From: CAYUNA01 sp047629355
GTDB taxonomy: Bacteria; Bacteroidota; Bacteroidia; Chitinophagales; Saprospiraceae
Assembly (NCBI GenBank): GCA_047629355.1
Contig: JBLHWU010000196.1
Span: forward strand, 1 to 12,077
Direction of reading: 5' to 3'
DNA length: 12,077 nt
Part shown: positions 1-6,544 of the stretch, in pieces
Numbering within the stretch: the first letter of the stretch is position 1
Layout of the letters: the number at the start of each line of letters is the position of its first letter
Notes under the pieces: generated by a model
Database searches by the model: none
What the model was told of the DNA's origin: nothing
Seen by the model: the letters and a program-made list of their open reading frames with translations, nothing else
Translations under genes and position numbers: made by a program

Positions 1-276
1 AGGTTCGCCGACGGCTTTGATTTCACTGACCAATTTCTTGGATTCTTTCAAATCGCCGCCACAGAAGTTGGTGGTGGCGTAGATGAGGCACCATTTGGCG
101 TAGTCTTGCTTGTCCGCTTTGGAGGGTTGCGTAAGCGTGCTGATGTCAGAAGTTCTGTCTTCTTTTAGAAACTTCTGCCAAGTGTCTTCGAAGTTGACGA
201 ACTGCGCTTGTAAGTCAGTCGTAAAAACAGAAAGGAGTATGGTGAATAGTATAAAATATCGCAAATGTTGAGTCAT
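1..276 (-). CDS. N-terminal part of an exported protein of unknown function (cut by window edge)
   Basis: Reading the minus strand from the ATG at 276 gives 92 codons without a stop, running off the window at position 1. The first 24 residues form a typical signal peptide: a short polar/basic start (MTQHLR), a hydrophobic core rich in F, I and L, then a probable cleavage site after LQA (A24), leaving a mature start QFVNFEDTW. The visible mature part is polar, with one motif-like stretch (DYAKWCLIYATTNFCGG) holding two cysteines. I do not recognise a family. Helical, TPR-like envelope proteins are one possibility, but this is a guess. No clear TAnnTTTG box was seen upstream. Export is well supported; function is unknown. 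Confidence 0.75.
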   Translation of the reverse strand, partial: MTQHLRYFILFTILLSVFTTDLQAQFVNFEDTWQKFLKEDRTSDISTLTQPSKADKQDYAKWCLIYATTNFCGGDLKESKKLVSEIKAVGEP

Positions 277-568
277 AGTTGATTAGATTTTAGTCAATGT
301 CAAAAATTCTTGTGCAAAGAACTCGTTTAGAGGATGCAAATAAAAAGATTTTTCCATATTGTATGGGAAGAAAATAGTGGTTTTTGGTTGGGGAAAAGTT
401 GATTTAAAGTACTTCCTACTCCCTTAAGATAGCAAGTGGTGAGAACGTGGGAATGTTCACTTACAGTGTGTCTAAATTTTAAAAATATGTCCTGATTTTT
501 TGAACCACCTCAGGGTTCTTTGATAAATTCCGTGAAACATAAGTTTGTTCTTGTTTTAATAAAGGGAA

Positions 569-615
569 TTTGAGGGACAAAAATCGTTTTGCAAAAATCG
601 TTTTTGTCCCTCAAA
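569..615. repeat. 15-bp perfect inverted repeat with nested tandem repeat
   Basis: TTTGAGGGACAAAAA (569-583) is the exact reverse complement of 601-615. Inside is the small palindrome TTTTGCAAAA (587-596). The same stretch is also a direct repeat: CAAAAATCGTTTT occurs at 578-590 and again at 592-604, 14 bp apart. A transcript would form a long stable hairpin in either direction. It could act as a terminator or be a copy of a dispersed palindromic element; the window has no second copy. Confidence 0.7.
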
Positions 616-657
616 ACCCCATCCGTGCTGACGCAGGCAGCGCGCACTGTGTTTTTT

Positions 658-688
658 GAAGCTCGAAAATTGTAAGATTTTGAGCTTC
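658..688. repeat. Imperfect inverted repeat (hairpin)
   Basis: GAAGCTCGAAAAT (658-670) pairs with ATTTTGAGCTTC (677-688) with one bulged base and a 6-nt loop. It lies 42 bp beyond the 569-615 hairpin, so the two may be parts of one structured element. No gene lies next to it. Confidence 0.5.
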
Positions 689-961
689 TTACTCAACTTT
701 TGCATTAGCAAAAAACATATATGGTGATAAAATCCCAAAAAATGCTAATTTTATGGTCAATGAGTGATTGAAACTCCTCAGTTTTCTCTTTTACGAAAGA
801 TTTTCCTGACGAAAACCCCATAAAGTTTCTTTGCAAGTGCTAAATTCAGTAAATACCTGTATGATTCATCAAAATTGAAATAAAATATTCAATGGGAATT
901 TATACAAAACGATTACCTTATTTAGTGGTCAATTGAAAGTTACACCGTTTTCTGCGAAAAA

Positions 962-978
962 CTCTGAAAAATTCAGAG
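962..978. repeat. Short perfect hairpin
   Basis: CTCTGAA (962-968) and TTCAGAG (972-978) pair perfectly around an AAA loop. No T-run follows on either strand, so it is not a standard terminator. Its role is unknown. Confidence 0.45.
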
Positions 979-1283
979 GGATGAAACTTTACGAAAAGTT
1001 AGAAAAACGAATGAGAATCACGCATAACTATTATTTCACCAAATTGTATGGTAAAATAACGGATTTTTTTTGCACAAAATTTGGGTAAAAAAATAAGTTT
1101 TATTCCAATTTTATTCAGTTTTTGCAATTTTTACATTTAAAAAAAGTTAATGCAAAAGTTGAGTTCTTAAAACTGAATGAATATTTTATTCCATGAGATT
1201 TGTTAAAGAACCCAAATGGTTAGAAAATCATTCACCATAAGTTTAAATCAACTCTTTTGAATAAAGCGGCATCAGCAGTAGAA

Positions 1284-1324
1284 GTGAAAATAAAAATTGG
1301 GAAGAACATTACTGCTCTTCCCAA
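1284..1324 (-). terminator. Rho-independent terminator of the lipoprotein operon
   Basis: A 9-bp stem, TTGGGAAGA (1297-1305) with TCTTCCCAA (1316-1324), encloses a 10-nt loop. Read on the minus strand it is followed directly by TTTTTATTTTC (1296-1286). It begins 25 bp after the stop codon of the minus-strand lipoprotein gene ending at 1350. Confidence 0.8.
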
Positions 1325-1349
1325 CTTTTGTATTGACGATAGTTTTTCT

Positions 1350-2327
1350 TTACTTTGTATTCGCCTTCAACCACCCCAAAATCTCCGTATTCTTCCGCTT
1401 CGAAATAGCTGCAGGCAACTCCACTCGCCGACTCGTTTTCATATCAACCGCAATCATATTTTTCTCACCATCACTAACCACTTCCTTCAACAATTGATAC
1501 CGATTGTTGCGATACCGTGGATTGATTGTATTGGAAATATACAGCGGTTCTGGCAACATCGGATTGACTTTGAATTCCGCCGTATTGACATCATAAGTGG
1601 GTACAATCGCCTGGTACGTATTGTCTTTTGATTTTAATAAAAACATGGAACTGTAGTGTTCGCCCTCTAAAATTTCAAATTCTGCAAACGGTTTAACGAC
1701 TGTTGGTTGCCCATCTTTTACGCTAAAAACAAAACTTCCCAAGTCCTGTGCATACCCAATTAAATAATCTTCCCAAACTTCCAACCGCTTGATTTGTCCC
1801 GATTGTGCATCTTCAGCAAAGCGTTCGTTTATAAATTTTGGCTCAACTGACCGAAACAGTTTATCGTTCAAAATATCATAACAGTAAATTTTTTTGAAAC
1901 TTTGAATCGCGATGATTTTACTATCATTATTATAAGTAATATCAGCGATGGTATAAGCAAAATCTGCGCTCACATCAACCGGTAAAATCTTTTCATTCAT
2001 TAGTTGACAGTTCATACCATCATAGACTTGAAGTACTCGGTGGCTGTCCCCTAAATTTGGGTCTTTTGTCTCCTCCGTCGCGACGATGCGCACCAATTTA
2101 TTGACATCCTGCGCCCAAAATTCATTGCCTTCGAGCATCGTACCGATTTTTTCGCAAGTAGGTTTTTGCACTTCTACTGGGACTGGGATGCTACTTGTCG
2201 TATCGGAGTTCGCTCCTACGTCCGTAATTGGATTGGTATTGTCAGTTGTATCGGCAGGATTACCACCACAAGCAAATAAAGAAAGTAAAGCAAAGACAAC
2301 CAAAAAGTTAGGAAAGGCTGATTTCAT
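1350..2327 (-). CDS. Lipoprotein of unknown function, possibly beta-propeller-like
   Basis: This 325-residue protein begins with a lipoprotein signal peptide: MKSAF, a hydrophobic stretch, then the lipobox LFAC with C20 as the predicted lipidated cysteine. A polar, Thr/Asp/Asn-rich linker follows (about residues 22-45), typical of surface-exposed lipoproteins. The rest has many short strand-like segments (for example DITYNNDSKIIAIQSFKKIYCYDI and EVWEDYLIGYAQD split by turns), which resemble WD40/PQQ-type blades, but no family signature is clear. The gene starts only 18 bp after the stop of the upstream metallophosphoesterase, so they are probably cotranscribed and end at the terminator at 1284-1324. 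No Shine-Dalgarno sequence is visible. Envelope location is well supported; the propeller idea is an inference and the function is unknown. Confidence 0.85.
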   Translation of the reverse strand: MKSAFPNFLVVFALLSLFACGGNPADTTDNTNPITDVGANSDTTSSIPVPVEVQKPTCEKIGTMLEGNEFWAQDVNKLVRIVATEETKDPNLGDSHRVLQVYDGMNCQLMNEKILPVDVSADFAYTIADITYNNDSKIIAIQSFKKIYCYDILNDKLFRSVEPKFINERFAEDAQSGQIKRLEVWEDYLIGYAQDLGSFVFSVKDGQPTVVKPFAEFEILEGEHYSSMFLLKSKDNTYQAIVPTYDVNTAEFKVNPMLPEPLYISNTINPRYRNNRYQLLKEVVSDGEKNMIAVDMKTSRRVELPAAISKRKNTEILGWLKANTK

Positions 2328-2345
2328 GATTATGAATTAAAATGA

Positions 2346-2993
2346 TTAAATTTTTTCAAAATTAATAGACACGGGGGCGTTCACCATTTCGTAGCGTGCA
2401 TCGACGACGCTTGCGTTGATGAAGGTAGTGGCGTCGTTTTCATACCTGCCATAGCCCTCGTGAATGTGACCAAAAGTATGATATTTTGGTTTGATTTTCT
2501 CCACAATGTCCAATAAATCTTTACAACCTACCAATTCACCCTGAGTGGTACGGTCGCCAAAATTGAGCGGTGGACCGTGCGTTACCAAAATATCGACGTC
2601 TTCAGGGATGGCCTCCCAATAGCGTCGAATTTTTGGTCCGCGCTGTCGATTGAAGGCCCAATTGAAGAAAAACGGGGTGATAGGCGAACCCCAAATTTTG
2701 ATATTTTCAATGACAACTTCCTCGTTTTCCAAATAAATCAAATTAGGAAAATTATCGAGTATCGACCGAAATAAACTCGGCGACTCCTCCGGCAAAAAAT
2801 CGTGATTTCCCGCAATAAAAATCTTATTTGGTATAGGTAAATCATTGTACCAGTTTAGAAATTTTGACAATTCTTCTGGTTTGCCCATAGAGGATAAATC
2901 GCCAGCGTGAATGAGTAGTTCGGTGTCTTTAGGAATAGCGGTGGTCAGTTCACCATGCTTGCCATGTGTATCTGAAATGAAGGTTATTTTCAT
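2346..2993 (-). CDS. MPPED/UPF0046-like calcineurin-type metallophosphoesterase
   Basis: This 215-residue protein has every metal-binding motif of the metallophosphoesterase fold in order: D8-T-H10, GD at 31-32, GNHD at 62-65, TH139GPP and GH176IH178. The stretches THGPPLNFGD, GC (156-157) before DLL, and FGHIHEGYG match the MPPED1/MPPED2-like branch (UPF0046), whose studied members are metal-dependent phosphodiesterases acting on cyclic nucleotides or similar phosphodiesters. The enzyme is probably cytoplasmic, since no signal peptide is seen, and it binds two divalent metals. It is the first gene of an operon with the lipoprotein at 1350-2327. The true substrate cannot be read from the sequence. 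Length and motif spacing agree with a complete, active enzyme. Confidence 0.93.
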   Translation of the reverse strand: MKITFISDTHGKHGELTTAIPKDTELLIHAGDLSSMGKPEELSKFLNWYNDLPIPNKIFIAGNHDFLPEESPSLFRSILDNFPNLIYLENEEVVIENIKIWGSPITPFFFNWAFNRQRGPKIRRYWEAIPEDVDILVTHGPPLNFGDRTTQGELVGCKDLLDIVEKIKPKYHTFGHIHEGYGRYENDATTFINASVVDARYEMVNAPVSINFEKI

Positions 2994-3141
2994 GGGGCAA
3001 GTTTCGAAAAAAAAATCGAATCGTGGAAATCTTTCAAAGAAAATATCTGTTTTCCTTTTTTTACTAAAAATGTCGCCACATCTTCGCGGCTGTAATCTTT
3101 GTTTTTTTAAATAAAAAATCAGCTGTTGGCAGTCTAAGGAA

Positions 3142-3165
3142 TGACTTCTAACCGCTGACTTCTAA
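3142..3165. repeat. Two direct copies of TGACTTCTAA, 14 bp apart
   Basis: TGACTTCTAA occurs at 3142-3151 and 3156-3165, joined by CCGC, just before the start codon at 3175. It may be a short intergenic tandem repeat or a regulator site for the acidic protein gene. Confidence 0.55.
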
Positions 3166-3174
3166 AAGAAATCA

Positions 3175-3669
3175 ATGTCAAGAAAATTCGTTTCCGAGAA
3201 AGTAATTGATGCCAAAGCCATAAAGCTGGGAGCACTGGATGGTGATTTTGATGAAATTATTGGAGAATTAAAGGAAGTGCAACCCGCTATTTTGGGCTAT
3301 CTATTTTCCGATTCTTTTCTGATTTTGACTCAGGAAGAAAAGGAATATTTGCTTTACTTATCTCTGGTCATTTGGGAATCTTGTGAAGAAGTTCTGGAAG
3401 GTATTTTAGAAATGTCGCCTGAAGAATTGGAGGAGATCGAAGAGGGCAATTGGACAGAGTTAAACGATGCCGTTGGGAAAAATTTCCGTCAAAAATTGAC
3501 TGGCTTTTTTGACGAATATCCACAGGAAGATTTGCTGGCATTCGTGGAAGATTCATTAGTGATTAGCGAAGAAGGGGAGAAACCAGAGGAATTTGAAGTA
3601 AGCAAAGAAGGGCGCGAACCTATTTTTATTGCTTTGAAAACGATAATTGATTGCTTGGCGATTGATTAG
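3175..3669 (+). CDS. Acidic hypothetical protein
   Basis: A 164-residue protein with a strong Glu/Asp excess, most marked around residues 70-95 (EEVLEGILEMSPEELEEIEEG). It has no signal peptide or transmembrane segment, so it should be cytoplasmic. It appears largely helical, with a hydrophobic centre (YLLYLSLVIW, about residues 58-67) and a C-terminal helix (PIFIALKTIIDCLAID). I do not recognise a family or catalytic motif. The gene stands alone, divergent from the metallophosphoesterase operon and convergent with the response regulator gene. The ATG at 3175 is the first in frame, and the upstream AAAGAAATC is at best a weak ribosome site. Its long open frame and normal codon use support it as real. 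Confidence 0.8.
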   Translation: MSRKFVSEKVIDAKAIKLGALDGDFDEIIGELKEVQPAILGYLFSDSFLILTQEEKEYLLYLSLVIWESCEEVLEGILEMSPEELEEIEEGNWTELNDAVGKNFRQKLTGFFDEYPQEDLLAFVEDSLVISEEGEKPEEFEVSKEGREPIFIALKTIIDCLAID

Positions 3670-3682
3670 ATTGTGTTGGCGT

Positions 3683-3728
3683 AGGTGTATGTTCAAAATT
3701 AGTTTTGATACAAAATGCCTCAACACCT
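3683..3728. terminator. Weak hairpin between convergent genes, possible terminator
   Basis: AGGTGT (3683-3688) pairs with ACACCT (3723-3728), and an inner stem CAAAA (3694-3698)/TTTTG (3703-3707) lies within. Only a short T-run follows (TTTTAT). It sits in the 63-bp gap between the convergent genes ending at 3669 and 3733, where a terminator is expected, but the structure is poor. Confidence 0.25.
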
Positions 3729-3732
3729 TTTA

Positions 3733-4428
3733 TCACTCTTCAATTTTTAAAATAAACCCTACTCGAAAAACATTCTCAATTTGAATGCGCTTATCCTGCT
3801 GCAACAGTTTTCGCAATTTTGAAATAAAAACATCGAAACTTCGTCCCAAAAAATAATCTTTTCGACCATAAATCTTTTCTACTGCTTCGTCGCGTCGTAG
3901 GATTTTATTTTGGTTTAAGCAGAGTAGATGAAGCACTTCGTTTTCCTTTTCGGTAATGCGTTTGGTTTGGTTTTCAAAAGTCAATTCTTGCATGGTAGCG
4001 TCAAAATGATAGTCGCCAATTTGAAATTGAGTGGATAAACATTCTTTTGGAACTTCAGCGTCAGCCTGTTCGCGCCGCAAAATCACTTGAATGCGGCACA
4101 GCAAAACTTCCTCATCAAATGGCTTGGTAATGAAATCTTCCGCACCAATCGAAAAGGCTTCTAATTTATCTGTTTTTAAGGATTTGGCGGTGAGAAAAAA
4201 GAAAGGAATCCTAGGATTGAGCTTTCGAATTTTTCGCGCCAAGGTAAAGCCATCCATTTTGGGCATCATCACATCAAAAATGCACAAGTCAAATTTCCCT
4301 CTTTGAAAATAGGACCAACCTATTGCACCATCGCGCGCAAGTTTGACCTCGAAACCTTCTGATTCCAGAAATTCCATTAATAAAAAACCGAGGCTGATGT
4401 CGTCTTCGACAAGGAGTATTTTTTGCAT
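3733..4428 (-). CDS. OmpR/RprY-like two-component response regulator
   Basis: This 231-residue cytoplasmic regulator has an N-terminal receiver domain (about 1-120) with acidic residues E8, D9 and D10, phospho-acceptor D52 in FDVMMPKMDG, T80 in LTAK and K102 in TKPF. A winged-helix DNA-binding domain follows (about 135-229: LTFENQTKRITEKENEVL, split by helices, then SFDVFISKLRKLL). The overall pattern resembles Bacteroides RprY. The frame is open upstream to 4548, but that would overlap the kinase gene and add about 40 residues unlike a receiver; the ATG at 4428, giving MQKILLVEDD, is the natural start. The cognate kinase lies upstream, with a 70-bp gap. The last wing reads VFRVGFIL instead of the usual GxGY pattern. 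Target genes are unknown, but the divergent Cys-rich gene is a candidate. Confidence 0.92.
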   Translation of the reverse strand: MQKILLVEDDISLGFLLMEFLESEGFEVKLARDGAIGWSYFQRGKFDLCIFDVMMPKMDGFTLARKIRKLNPRIPFFFLTAKSLKTDKLEAFSIGAEDFITKPFDEEVLLCRIQVILRREQADAEVPKECLSTQFQIGDYHFDATMQELTFENQTKRITEKENEVLHLLCLNQNKILRRDEAVEKIYGRKDYFLGRSFDVFISKLRKLLQQDKRIQIENVFRVGFILKIEE

Positions 4429-4437
4429 AAAGATTAA

Positions 4438-4469
4438 ACGGTGTACGGTCAACGACTTACGGTGTACGG
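4438..4469. repeat. Two direct copies of ACGGTGTACGG, 21 bp apart
   Basis: The 11-mer occurs at 4438-4448 and 4459-4469, in the spacer between the kinase stop and the response regulator start. Because the spacing equals two helical turns, it could bind a regulator on one DNA face, or it may be a simple spacer repeat. Confidence 0.55.
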
Positions 4470-4498
4470 CAAAACGCTGACAATAATTTATTAGATTC

Positions 4499-5737
4499 TT
4501 AAGTTTTAGGTAAAAATAGTTCAAATCGACTTCCGTTATTCCCTTCACTCACTACATTTACATGCCCGCAATGTTTTTCTAAAATCATCTTCACATACGC
4601 TAGTCCAAGTCCAAAACCCTTACTGTTGTGCTGATTGCCCGTCCCAACGCGATGAAATTTATCAAAAACAAATGCCTGATTTGCTTTACTAATGCCAATG
4701 CCGTTATCCGAAAATTTGATAAAAATGCCTTGATTAGTAACTTCTGTTGAAATGGAAATATTAGGCGCACCCTGGCGATATTTTAAAGAATTGTCAATCA
4801 AGTTTTTAAACACATTTTCTAAATGTAGCTTATCCGCAAAGACAATCAGATTGGTATTAATTTTAGAAAAATCAACCGTTGCTTCCTGGTCGCGGAGTTG
4901 CATATTTAAATCAGTTACGACATTTTCTATCATATTTTTCAAGTTCAAATTTTCCTTTTGCAATTGATAATCTCCATTTTCTAAATTGGCTAAATGCAGT
5001 ACTCGTTCAACTTGGTGCATCAATTTTCCGCTCTCTTTTTTGATAATATTCAAAAAACGATTGTCCTGTAAATGCATTTCTTTCTTCGCCATTCTACTCG
5101 ATGCCAAGGAAATATTGGTCAGTGGTGTTCGAAACTCATGCGCCATATTATTGAAAAAATCGACGTTGATTTCTGCTTGCCGTTTTTGTTTCCACAATCG
5201 CCAATTCGCAAAGATGAACAAGGAACTGATAAATAATAAAATCAGTACCGAAGCTAAGAGCATCATCCGCAATTTTTCATAAAAATAAGCCTCCTTTTCA
5301 GGGAAAGATAAATTGACAGACGTATCACCAATCGTCGCTGAAGTATGGCTGCCACATTGATAAGTATCGACATTGGGGAAACTAGTAATTACTGGTGATA
5401 ACTGCTGTTCTACCTCAATTTGATAAGGTAAGTCTATCTGATAAAATCTCAATGCTTCCTGCAAATTTTGCTTAAATTGAGGGTCTTGCACAATCCCGAA
5501 AAGTGTCGCACCTGGCACATCTTTTACATCATTAGCAACGACCTCACAGGAAGGCGAGGGGTTGAAAAAATTGCTCACACCTTCCTCTTCCACCGTCGCG
5601 CAGAGTGCCATGCAAACTCGCTGATTGAAAGTTTCTTCCATCAATTCGCGCGAGGTTTTCAACCAATTGAGTTGGATGTAAACCAAGCCAATGACGGCGG
5701 CAGTCGAAGCAATAATTAGAATGGGTATTTTTTTCAT
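4499..5737 (-). CDS. RprX-like sensor histidine kinase
   Basis: From the ATG at 5737 this is a 412-residue inner-membrane kinase. It has TM1 at about 4-22, a periplasmic sensor of about 135 residues, TM2 at about 158-178, then a HisKA domain with H200 in HEFRTPL, the N-box NLIDN (N316), G1 DNGIG (D344), an F-box-like FDKFHRVG and G2 GFGLGL (374-379). All residues needed for autophosphorylation are present. The sensor contains four cysteines (C42, C46, C64, C128) and matches no sensor family I know. The frame is open to 5800, but the extra 21 residues (YFCNIPIVNYPF) precede the natural KK-plus-hydrophobic start, so 5737 is preferred. It is cotranscribed with the regulator downstream. A -7-like box lies just upstream at 5766-5773. 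Confidence 0.93.
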   Translation of the reverse strand: MKKIPILIIASTAAVIGLVYIQLNWLKTSRELMEETFNQRVCMALCATVEEEGVSNFFNPSPSCEVVANDVKDVPGATLFGIVQDPQFKQNLQEALRFYQIDLPYQIEVEQQLSPVITSFPNVDTYQCGSHTSATIGDTSVNLSFPEKEAYFYEKLRMMLLASVLILLFISSLFIFANWRLWKQKRQAEINVDFFNNMAHEFRTPLTNISLASSRMAKKEMHLQDNRFLNIIKKESGKLMHQVERVLHLANLENGDYQLQKENLNLKNMIENVVTDLNMQLRDQEATVDFSKINTNLIVFADKLHLENVFKNLIDNSLKYRQGAPNISISTEVTNQGIFIKFSDNGIGISKANQAFVFDKFHRVGTGNQHNSKGFGLGLAYVKMILEKHCGHVNVVSEGNNGSRFELFLPKT

Positions 5738-5765
5738 AAATGGATAATTAACGATGGGGATATTG

Positions 5766-5773
5766 CAAAAATA
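5766..5773 (-). promoter_or_regulatory. Candidate -7 box for the kinase/regulator operon
   Basis: The minus strand reads TATTTTTG, matching the Bacteroidota consensus TAnnTTTG, 28 bp before the kinase ATG. No good TTTG -33 box is visible, so activation by a regulator is possible. Confidence 0.45.
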
Positions 5774-5799
5774 AGCCAAATTTCTCTCCGATTTTTTCA

Positions 5800-5843
5800 C
5801 TTAACAGGTGCTTAACAAGTGGGTAACAGCCTTTAAACAGCTG
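5800..5843. promoter_or_regulatory. Four AACA repeats with exact 11-bp spacing, candidate response-regulator operator
   Basis: AACA begins at 5803, 5814, 5825 and 5836, every 11 bp; the units read CTTAACAGGTG, CTTAACAAGTG, GGTAACAGCCT and TTAAACAGCTG. OmpR-family regulators usually bind direct repeats of about 10-11 bp, so this is a plausible site for the regulator at 3733-4428. It lies between two divergent -7-like boxes and would end near -35 of the Cys-rich gene's promoter, a usual activator position. Binding by this regulator is an inference. Confidence 0.6.
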
Positions 5844-5860
5844 CATCTCTCTTTTGGAAA

Positions 5861-5868
5861 TACCTTTG
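5861..5868 (+). promoter_or_regulatory. Candidate -7 box for the Cys-rich secreted protein gene
   Basis: TACCTTTG matches TAnnTTTG, 40 bp before the ATG at 5908. No TTG is found at the -33 spacing; the AACA array occupies that area instead, as expected for an activator-dependent promoter. Confidence 0.55.
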
Positions 5869-5907
5869 CATTGACAATATTTTTTATCAATTTCAAAAAA
5901 ATAAGAC

Positions 5908-6333
5908 ATGAAAAAGTTAAGTTTATTATTTGCGTTTGTAGGTTTCTTTGCAATGACCACTGTATCTGCTCAAAATGCGAAATGTTGCGTTTTGCCTGCT
6001 GGTCAAACTTGTAATGCCAAAGCTGTGAAAAATTGCTCGTCTGCGGAAGTGGCATCCTGTAAAAAAATGGCAGAGAAAGGTACTTGTAATAAATCTGCAA
6101 CAGCGAGGGCAGTAGCTGTTAAATCTGTTGAAAAAGCAACTTATGCAAAAAAAACAGCTGCTTTTGCTGCTAAACCAGCTTGCCAAAAAGCATCAAATAC
6201 AGCGACTGCAACTTCTATAATTAATACATTTGCTCCAAGAACGGAAGGAAATACTTGCGGTGTACTACCCGTTTCTGGTTGTTCAAAAGCGAAATCTACT
6301 TCAACTGGGCAGTTGGCGGAGAAGATGAATTAA
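5908..6333 (+). CDS. Small exported Cys/Lys/Ala-rich protein
   Basis: A 141-residue protein with a clear signal peptide (MKKLSLLFAF, hydrophobic core, likely cleavage after VSA at residue 21). The mature part is rich in Ala, Lys, Thr and Ser and has nine cysteines (26, 27, 35, 43, 51, 60, 92, 117, 125), most in the first third. The ends look like a degenerate internal repeat: CCVLPAGQTCNAKA near the start and CGVLPVSGCSKAK near the end. No enzyme motif is seen. Metal binding, disulfide-linked structure or a redox-sensitive envelope role are all possible; none is proven. It is divergent from the two-component operon, behind a phased repeat array and a -7-like box, and ends at a strong terminator, so it is probably a single, tightly regulated gene. 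Confidence 0.85.
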   Translation: MKKLSLLFAFVGFFAMTTVSAQNAKCCVLPAGQTCNAKAVKNCSSAEVASCKKMAEKGTCNKSATARAVAVKSVEKATYAKKTAAFAAKPACQKASNTATATSIINTFAPRTEGNTCGVLPVSGCSKAKSTSTGQLAEKMN

Positions 6334-6344
6334 TTATTTAGAAA

Positions 6345-6390
6345 AAAACATGGTGATTTTTTAAATCACCATGTTTTAATAATTTTTTTT
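6345..6390 (+). terminator. Strong rho-independent terminator
   Basis: A perfect 15-bp stem (6345-6359 with 6363-6377, core CATGGTGATTT) with a TTT loop is followed by AATAA and eight Ts (6383-6390). It ends the Cys-rich gene 11 bp after its stop codon. Confidence 0.9.
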
Positions 6391-6544
6391 ATTGAAATTA
6401 TTGAACTATCCCTTTCCTTCTTTTGTATTTCTACCATTCTCACATTTTAAAATTACAATCATGTAATTTCTTATCAAAATATACTTACCAAATTTTACTG
6501 CTTGGGTAGTAAATCTATCTCCTATTCTTAAAATTTAAAACAAA

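Larger units (their letters stand above)
277..1283. other. About 1 kb AT-rich intergenic region with hairpins, no convincing gene
   Basis: No reading frame here looks like a real protein. The longest, 556-738 on the minus strand (60 codons), has low-complexity composition and runs through the inverted repeats at 569-615 and 658-688, so it was not called. The region separates the start of the 276 gene from the end of the minus-strand operon at 1350. It holds several inverted repeats, listed separately, and a loose direct repeat (TGGTCAA...TTGAAA...GTTTTCT at 754-787 and 926-953, the first with extra bases inside). An imperfect palindrome with arms ATTCAGTTTT at 1113-1122 and AAAACTGAAT at 1169-1178 also occurs. 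It could be decayed coding DNA, a non-coding RNA locus or plain spacer. Confidence 0.6.

Noticed and set aside
556..738. A 60-codon minus-strand open frame
   Set aside because: It crosses two inverted repeats, has no recognisable domain or ribosome site, and its composition is unlike the real genes here.
1257..1631. A 124-codon plus-strand open frame
   Set aside because: It lies antisense to the lipoprotein gene and its terminator, with an improbable composition rich in Ile, His, Arg and Asn; the minus-strand gene has the lipobox.
4429..4548. A 40-residue N-terminal extension of the response regulator
   Set aside because: It overlaps the kinase gene end and contains the intergenic ACGGTGTACGG repeats; receiver domains normally begin at MQKILLVEDD.
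5738..5800. A 21-residue extension of the histidine kinase
   Set aside because: It would cover the -7-like box and would place a charged/aromatic tail before a normal KK-plus-hydrophobic start at 5737.
5926..6186. A minus-strand open frame opposite the Cys-rich gene
   Set aside because: It is a shadow: it lacks a signal or domain, whereas the plus-strand frame has a signal peptide, promoter-like box and terminator.
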